Assembly (NCBI GenBank): GCA_015178975.1
Contig: WHVD01000053.1
Location: 248,001 to 312,000 of the forward strand
DNA: 64,000 nucleotides
Source of the DNA: Hysterangium stoloniferum
Lineage: Eukaryota > Basidiomycota > Agaricomycetes > Hysterangiales > Hysterangiaceae
Direction of reading: 5' to 3'
Shown: one piece after another, positions 58,672 to 64,000 of the stretch
Numbering within the stretch: the first letter of the stretch is position 1
Layout: each line of letters starts with the position of its first letter
Position numbers and translations under genes: made by a program
Notes under the pieces: generated by a model
Database searches by the model: none
What the model was told of the DNA's origin: nothing
Seen by the model: the letters and a program-made list of their open reading frames with translations, nothing else

Positions 58672-59383
58672 TGTTAAGAGGAATGCAGAGCTTAGCAGAG
58701 GGTTTCTGGAGACACCCACAGGTATTCCAGTAGGACTTGGCTTCAGCTTATAGGTTGTGCCCTCGTGAGATCGTGTTGTCCAATGTCAGACAGGTAGATG
58801 GGAATCTGTGATGTATTAGCCTTATTTTAATACTATCTTCTGAAAAAGGAGTCCAGTGCTCTATCAAAATGTGCAAATATTCAATTCACTGCAAGGTAAA
58901 ATAATTTAAGTATTTGATATTAATCAGTGGCAGCCTAAATAGACTTAGAACCCCTGAAGTCAAGAGTTTACTTGAATATATGCACCCTACTTCACAAAGA
59001 AGGCTTTGAAAGCTGCTTGTGCAAGCTTGTTCTTTTTTTGTAAAAATATATACTTAAAATATGAATAACAATTCACTGATTCAGAATCTAGATTCAACTT
59101 CGATTCTAGCTAGTTTATATATATTTTATACTATTTATCAAACAGTAAAAATATTTATAAACAGGTCAAAAGAATAGATATAGAATAAAACACTATTTGG
59201 ATAATATATGCTTTATTTACACTAACCTACAGGGTCTAATATGATACTAACTTATCAGCATCTTAATGTAGTCTTAAGGATCTTGCAAGGATATTCTCAG
59301 TATTTATTGATGCTCAACACTTAAGATGTATTGTGAATATGCTTTACTGATTCACAATAAATGAGCAATGGAAAAGGGATTAT

Positions 59384-59775
59384 TTGTAATGTAATAAACA
59401 GTCAAATTACTCAACTAGAGGTGACTGAAGTCTTAGAGTACAAATAACAATGTAGAGGGATTATTTGCAATGTAATAAACAGTCAAATTACTCAACTAGA
59501 GGTGACTGAAGTTTTAGACTACAAATAACAATGTAAAGAAAACTAATAATCAATACTCGATTAAGAGGTGACTATAGTATAAAGGATTAATACCAGAAGC
59601 TCAACAAGAGGTGGCAGGGAATCCTGATTGGTCAGAAGAGTGACCAGGGGGTAGGACTATTGTCAGAAGCTCAACAAGAGGTGACAAGGGATCCTGAGTT
59701 AACTTAGGTCAGCAGCTCAACTAGAGGTGACTAAGTATTTGTATTTATTTGTCCAACAGCCCAACTAGAGGTGGA
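59384..59775. repeat. Repeats in the LTR-G leader
   Basis: An 81-bp unit is tandemly duplicated (starting about 59376 and 59457). The short motif CAACTAGAGGTGAC and close variants occur seven times between 59413 and 59775. Confidence 0.8.
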
Positions 59776-59856
59776 ATAAACTGCTTGTTGCAGTGGCACA
59801 CTGATGTGGCTGATAAAATGTAGTAAAGATGATATGATTTTCAAGGCTGGAGCTGA

Positions 59857-59876
59857 GCTCCTTATATACATTTTAG
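59857..59876 (-). promoter_or_regulatory. TATA box of LTR-G
   Basis: Minus strand reads AATGTATATAAGGAG, identical in core to the TATA region of LTR-A (about 4265), and lies about 15 bases from the nearest heat-shock-like element. Confidence 0.65.
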
Positions 59877-59888
59877 TCTGAGACATTT

Positions 59889-60095
59889 AGAAGATTCTAG
59901 AAGATTGAATGATGTCATTTAGAATTTTCTAGAATTTTCTAGAGCATTGTGGAAGGTTTTAACTACTTCTAAGACACTATAGAATGTTCTTGGCATAATA
60001 GAACATTCTGGAATCTTATAGAATATTCTACAATATTCTATCTACTATTAGTACCTATTATCTACTGTTCCATTGGAAGCCACTAGAATATTCCA
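59889..60095. promoter_or_regulatory. Cluster of heat-shock elements (HSE) in LTR-G
   Basis: Alternating GAA and TTC blocks with exact 2-base spacing: GAAgaTTCtaGAA (59890-59902), GAAttTTCtaGAAttTTC (59922-59939), GAAtgTTC (59982), GAAcaTTCtgGAA (60001-60013), GAAtaTTC (60021) with a further TTC at 60036, and GAAtaTTC (60086). About 16 pentameric units in 205 bases. This is the binding pattern of trimeric heat-shock factor. Confidence 0.75.
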
Positions 60096-60178
60096 GGGAG
60101 TATCTGGTTTTTGCTGTAGTAGCATATATGATGACATAATGCTCTCGCACCTGTGCACGTATGACACCCTTCGCGTCT

Positions 60179-60262
60179 TGTGACTGTCATGCGCCTTTGT
60201 GACTGTCACGCACTCTTGTGACAACTGTCACCTGTTGTGACGGCTGTCACTTGTTGTGACAA
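60179..60262. promoter_or_regulatory. Cluster of TGTGAC/GTCAC palindromes in LTR-G
   Basis: Five closely spaced dyads such as TGTGACTGTCAC, GTGACAACTGTCAC and GTGACGGCTGTCAC. Probably a further transcription-factor array upstream of the HSE cluster; the factor is unknown. Confidence 0.45.
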
Positions 60263-61418
60263 TTTTCCCGCACACCATGTAATGAGTGCCAGGTGGCCGA
60301 TTTTATATTATTATATAATTATTATATTTACTATTAGTTAATTATAAATATAATATTTTATTATAATAATATAAATATATATATTGCCTTGATTATGTGT
60401 GATTATTTCACATCGTGTTTTGTCCTTATCGGAGTTTGAAATGTCATGTGAATATCACGTGATCTTTTCGTGCATTGTGAATAAGCGCTGAGTCACCAGT
60501 AAATGACATATTAATTAAATAAAAATAAAAAATAGAAATTTCATAGCTCTCCCAGTTTATAAGATAAAATTATGAAATAAATTGCATAATTTTAAGATAA
60601 ATCAGGAGAATATTGTACAATTTTATCATTGTGATATAAATACATTTAAACTTTCTTTTTCGCAATTTGTTAGGGGAGATTGGTTAAAAATCGGAAAAAA
60701 CCTAAAAATACATAACAGAATCCCAGGGAGTCCAGGCAGGGTTCATGGGTCGAGGGGTCATAGGTTGGAGGTTGTGGGTTGAGAGGTTGGGAGTTGAGAT
60801 AAATAAGAGAGATAGATGTGTTGGAGCCTGTGGGCTCCGACTAGTGCAAGCAGTGTAATTCAAGGAGGAGTTTAGAGCAGAAAATGTATTAGATTACTGG
60901 GGGGAATCTAAGCTGATTTTCTGACTGGATTGTATGTACAACATCTGCCAGACTATATAGACCATGGAATTAATGACATACCAAATCCAGTAATGATGAA
61001 ATGAAACTAGCAAAACATGAAACGAGAATAGTAAACACCAAATTTGGTGTTAGGAATGGGATGGAACGGAGTGGAGTCCAAATTGTGACAAATAATAAAC
61101 CATAATGGGAAATGGAGCAGGAGTGGAGTCCAAATCGTGACAGGTCATTTGACTAAAATGGGAATGGGGCTCTGTTAGAGGGAAGATGGGTTTTCCGAGC
61201 GGGGTCTGGTGACTGATGCATGGGACAGAGTCGGACATAGACCATGATGGAGTCCAGTGGGTATTCCGGTGACTGATACACAACGTAACAAAGTAGAATG
61301 TAGACAAGTCTGATGTACGGAGTCCAGCGGGAATTCCGGTAAACTGCAATTGGTGCGTATAGGGCATGGGTGCATATAAGTTAGTGCCTGGAGTCCGGTG
61401 GGAAATCTGGTCATAACA

Positions 61419-61899
61419 CCCTTTTATGCTTTTCTTTGTATCGTTATGACTATATTATGATCTAATAATGAAATCATTTGTGACATCGAAATGAGACATG
61501 TCAAAAGAGATTCAATGTTGTCAATAATGTTGGGTTTGTTGAGTTGAATTCGATGAGTTGAATTCGATGAGTTGAAGAGTTGTTGAATATTACCTTTGAA
61601 TGTTTGTGAGAATGTTGTGACTTGTGACAGTTGTGACAGTGAAGAGGACAACATCAGGTCCCTTGTCAACAGTTATGGGAAGCTGAGGAGAGGAAAAGAC
61701 TCCACAAGGAATGGGAGGCCACTGAGAAGAAACAAAAGGAGATGGATGATCGTAAGGTGGGGATGGCATTGAAGAGGGAAAGCTGCCAATGATGTGAGAG
61801 GTAGAGGTAGAGGTAGAGGTAGAGGTAGAGGATGGTGGGGTCATCCAGGGTAAGTGACTGTATTCTTTTTGTATGGATTTTGCTAACCTGTTCTACAGT
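61419..61899. other. Intergenic with simple repeat
   Basis: No gene. GAATTCGATGAGTTG is repeated twice at about 61550, and a hexamer GGTAGA run lies at 61798-61832. Confidence 0.5.
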
Positions 61900-62775
61900 G
61901 TGAAGATCTGTTCCTGGAGACTCCACAGAGGATTTCCCAGAAATCATATCAGGTTCTGAACTATCTTCTGGACTAGTATCAAGATCTGGAATCCACTGGA
62001 ACCCAACCCTCACCTCTCATGTACCCTGTCTCTGGATTATATATTTAAAGTCCCTGAACACATGCTATGTGGACCAACAGTGGATGATTTAGTCTCAACT
62101 ATTTATCCAAACATACATGATCCTGAGATTCTTACAGATCAGCTTTTCTTGGAGCAGGCCATTCTCTGTCCTCAAAATTCAGATGTAGATAAAATCCATG
62201 ACATACTCTTTGAAAAATTTCCAGGGATTGGCAAACCTACTACAGTGCAGACAATGTCAAAGATGGAGGCAATGAGACATCATATCCTCCTGAGTACTTA
62301 AACTCAATCAACTTTGGAGGATTGTCACCAAGTAAATTGCATTTGAAACCTGGAGTACCATTGATGCTTCAAAACTTGGATCCAGGACAAGGACTCTGTA
62401 ATGGAACAAGACTCTGGTTAATACAAATGACTCACAGAGTACTTCAAGTAAAGATCATTACAGGACCTTCAGCAGGAGCGCTGGCATTCATCCCTTGAAT
62501 AACAATTATTCCAACTACAAAACAAATGCCATTTGAACTGCATCATTGGCAGTTCTTAGTCAGGCTAGCATTTTCTATGACTGTTAATAAGTCACAGGGG
62601 TCAATCTTTAAAATTAGTTGGATTGGATCTGCATACTCCTGTGTTCTCCCATGGTCAGTTTTTATGTTGGTGTTTCAAGAGGGACAAATTGGGGAAGAGT
62701 GAAAATGCTACTCTATGAAGCTGATATGACTGCAAATGTAGTGTTTAAGGATGTTATTATTGATCCATGAGTAAG
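61900..62775 (+). pseudogene. Helitron PIF1-like helicase C-terminal remnant
   Basis: Plus strand, several frames: DDLVSTIYPNIHDPEIL, FLEQAILCPQNSDVDKIHD, ILFEKFPG, then EYLNSINFGG, SKLHLKPGVPLML, LDPGQGLCNGTRLW, VLQVKIITGPSAGALAFIP, LAFSMTVNKSQG (helicase motif) and the end LLYEADMTANVV. The order is that of Helitron Rep/helicase C-termini. Stops and frameshifts are many. Confidence 0.85.
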
Positions 62776-63363
62776 TATTCAGCAAGGTTCCAAAAGGAGA
62801 CTGACCTATGTTTTAGGTTCAGTGAATTTACAAAAGTATATACTGTAATGTATATAATTCTGAATAATGTACACTTTAATCACTTTAAAAAATAAGTTTC
62901 TGAATGAGAATAAATGGACAGCTGGAATGTACAGAAGCCCTCAATATGACATGGTCACAGAAGGTAATACAAAAGTTATGTGATCAAGTATGTGAAAATA
63001 TTATTCCAAGACAGATATGACTGCTGATGTATTTAAAGACATTATTATTGATCCACCAGGTCACAAAGTGACCAAGTAAAGTTGTGGGGTGGTAGCATGG
63101 TGGGGGCTTGCCCCCATGGGTCATAGCCTTGTAAATTATGAAAGAGGCTCTAATATCACTAAATGTTGATTACATAATCATTATGTCATATGTTCATTTA
63201 TGGCCATGTAATAATATGACAAGCTTAGGAACCCTTGCTATGCTGTGGGGCAGTCACTTCACAACTGGCCCCACAACTTCACTGTGGGCTCCAGCTTGTT
63301 GGGGGGCTTCACCTCCCAAACCCCCCCACATCGACAACTTTTAAGTATTTCTGAGACTCGATT
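62776..63363 (+). other. Helitron tail debris and hairpin
   Basis: At 63015-63060 a second copy of the helicase tail (MTADVFKDIIIDPPG) occurs, so two Helitron copies or a tail duplication are present. A strong hairpin, GGTGGGGGCTTGCCCCCAT, at about 63098-63116 could be near a Helitron 3' end, but no CTRR terminus was found. Confidence 0.4.
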
Positions 63364-63800
63364 GTTTGAGAACAGAAATTTTTCAGAGAACAGAAGGTGT
63401 TCAGAGAATGGAAAGTGATCAGAGAATGGAAAGTGATCAGAGAATGGAAAGTGATCAGAGAATGGAAAGTGATCAGAGAATGGAAAGTGTTCAGAGAATG
63501 GAAAATGTTCAGAGAATGGAAAGTGATCAGAGAATGGAAAGTGTTCAGAGAATGGAAAGTGTGCAGAGAATGGAAAGTGTTCAGAGAATGGAAAGTGTTC
63601 AGAGAATGGAAAGTGATTAGAGAATGGAAAGTGTTCAGAGAATGGAAAATGTTCAGAGAATGGAAAGTGTTCAGAGAATGGAAAATGTTCAGAGAATGGA
63701 AAGTGATCAGAGAATGGAAAGTGATCAGAGAATGGAAAGTGTGCAGAGAATGGAAAGTGTTTAGAGAATGGAAAGTGTTCAGAGAATGGAAAGTGTTTAC
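63364..63800 (+). repeat. 15-bp minisatellite
   Basis: About 28 copies of CAGAGAATGGAAAGTGTT or its variant ending in GAT, with period 15 (unit AGAGAATGGAAAGTG plus variable bases). All three minus-strand frames stay open because the period is a multiple of three and the unit lacks stops, so long open frames here are not evidence of a gene. Confidence 0.92.
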
Positions 63801-64000
63801 AGAAGGAAACAACATTTACAAAGGAAACAATAGTCACAAAAGAAAACAATGGTCAAAAAGGAAACAATGGTCACAAACAGAACAACACTTTCAAAAGGAC
63901 CAATGGGTACAAAAGGAGCAATGGTTACAGAAGGAGCAAAGCTTTCAAAAGAAGCAACAGTTTCAAAGAAGCAACTATTTTAAAAGGGGTAACCATTTCA
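63801..64000 (+). repeat. Degenerate continuation of the minisatellite
   Basis: Looser repeats of AGGAAACAATGGTCACAAA and AGGAGCAATGGTTACA with about 15-18 base spacing. Probably an older, decayed arm of the same array; continues past the window. Confidence 0.7.

Larger units (their letters stand above)
58807..60717 (-). mobile_element. Solo LTR or non-autonomous element G, 1.9 kb, TSD GAATC
   Basis: TGTGATGTAT at one end and ATACATAACA at the other, TSD GAATC at 58802-58806 and 60718-60722, no coding. A TATA region (AATGTATATAAGGAGC on the minus strand, about 59860-59875), like that of LTR-A, shows sense is minus. Upstream of it lie heat-shock-element-like motifs, downstream a leader of about 1 kb with repeats. 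Confidence 0.85.
58672..61418 (-). mobile_element. LTR family B, split by LTR-G
   Basis: 58672-58806 and 60718-61418 together match the family-B LTR from TGTTAAGAGG to GGTCATAACA. In sense it has TATA-like CTATATAGTC (about 60955), then AATCCAGTCAGAAAATC, which is complementary to the primer site just outside the LTR. Confidence 0.88.

Noticed and set aside
63098-63116. Definite Helitron 3' terminus
   Set aside because: The hairpin is good but no CTRR end followed by T at the usual distance could be found.
63259-63849. 196-residue protein of FPFSEH repeats
   Set aside because: It is a 15-bp minisatellite; all frames of the same strand are open because the period is a multiple of three.
1-64000. 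tRNA or rRNA genes
   Set aside because: No stretch with the A-box and B-box pattern and a foldable cloverleaf was recognised; GGTTCGA-like strings occur only in minisatellite or promoter sequence.

Overview
The window looks like a transposon-rich chromosome segment of an agaricomycete (mushroom-forming basidiomycete). Evidence is the very short GT-AG introns (47-61 nt), a DUF6535-type membrane protein, small GPI-type secreted proteins, and the mix of Ty1/copia, chromodomain Ty3/gypsy, Tad-like LINE, Tc1/mariner, hAT, CACTA-like and Helitron remnants. The species cannot be fixed from sequence alone; a large ectomycorrhizal-type genome would fit. No rRNA, tRNA or CRISPR was seen. Many elements could be delimited exactly by TG...CA ends plus 5-bp target-site duplications (TSDs).

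Layout. 1-2.2 kb: a three-exon multi-pass membrane protein. 2.2-6 kb: copia gag remnant, minisatellite, a gypsy LTR (family A) and a truncated gypsy integrase. 6.9-17.6 kb: a segmental duplication carrying two paralogous secreted, Kex2-processed, Cys-rich, probably GPI-anchored proteins. Between them lies a host membrane-protein gene split by a young 5.4-kb copia element (8972-14371, TSD GCTGG). 19.6-20.9 kb: a clean six-exon short-chain dehydrogenase/reductase gene with a 7-nt micro-exon. 21.9-22.9 kb: LINE 3' remnant.

22.9-37.7 kb is a four-level nested stack. An old minus-strand chromodomain gypsy (LTR family D) is interrupted by a CACTA-like foldback MITE, by a second gypsy (family B, 24764-31058), by a chimeric family-C LTR and by another family-C LTR. 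That last LTR holds a family-A LTR, which itself holds a copia-type solo LTR and a family-B solo LTR. The family-B gypsy carries an antisense, intron-containing Zn2Cys6-type gene, an inverted gag segment and signs of Tf1-like self-priming.

37.7-46.1 kb: palindromic LTR-C, a Tc1-like element with a triplicated module, hAT remnant, second Tc1-like element split by a solo LTR-C. 46.2-54.4 kb: an 8.2-kb minus-strand gene with a DUF6535 membrane module followed by about 33 near-identical HEAT-repeat exons (117-nt exon plus ~49-nt intron), interrupted by one in-frame TGA. 54.4-61.4 kb: LTRs of families D, F, B and G. LTR-G (58807-60717) has a dense run of perfect heat-shock elements directly upstream of its TATA box. 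61.4-64 kb: Helitron helicase pseudogene and a 15-bp minisatellite.

The candidate new systems are (i) the DUF6535-HEAT gene, built like a highly-internally-conserved repeat receptor; (ii) the heat-element LTR; (iii) the gypsy with an antisense zinc-cluster gene; and (iv) a ~33-bp box shared by several otherwise unrelated LTR families.
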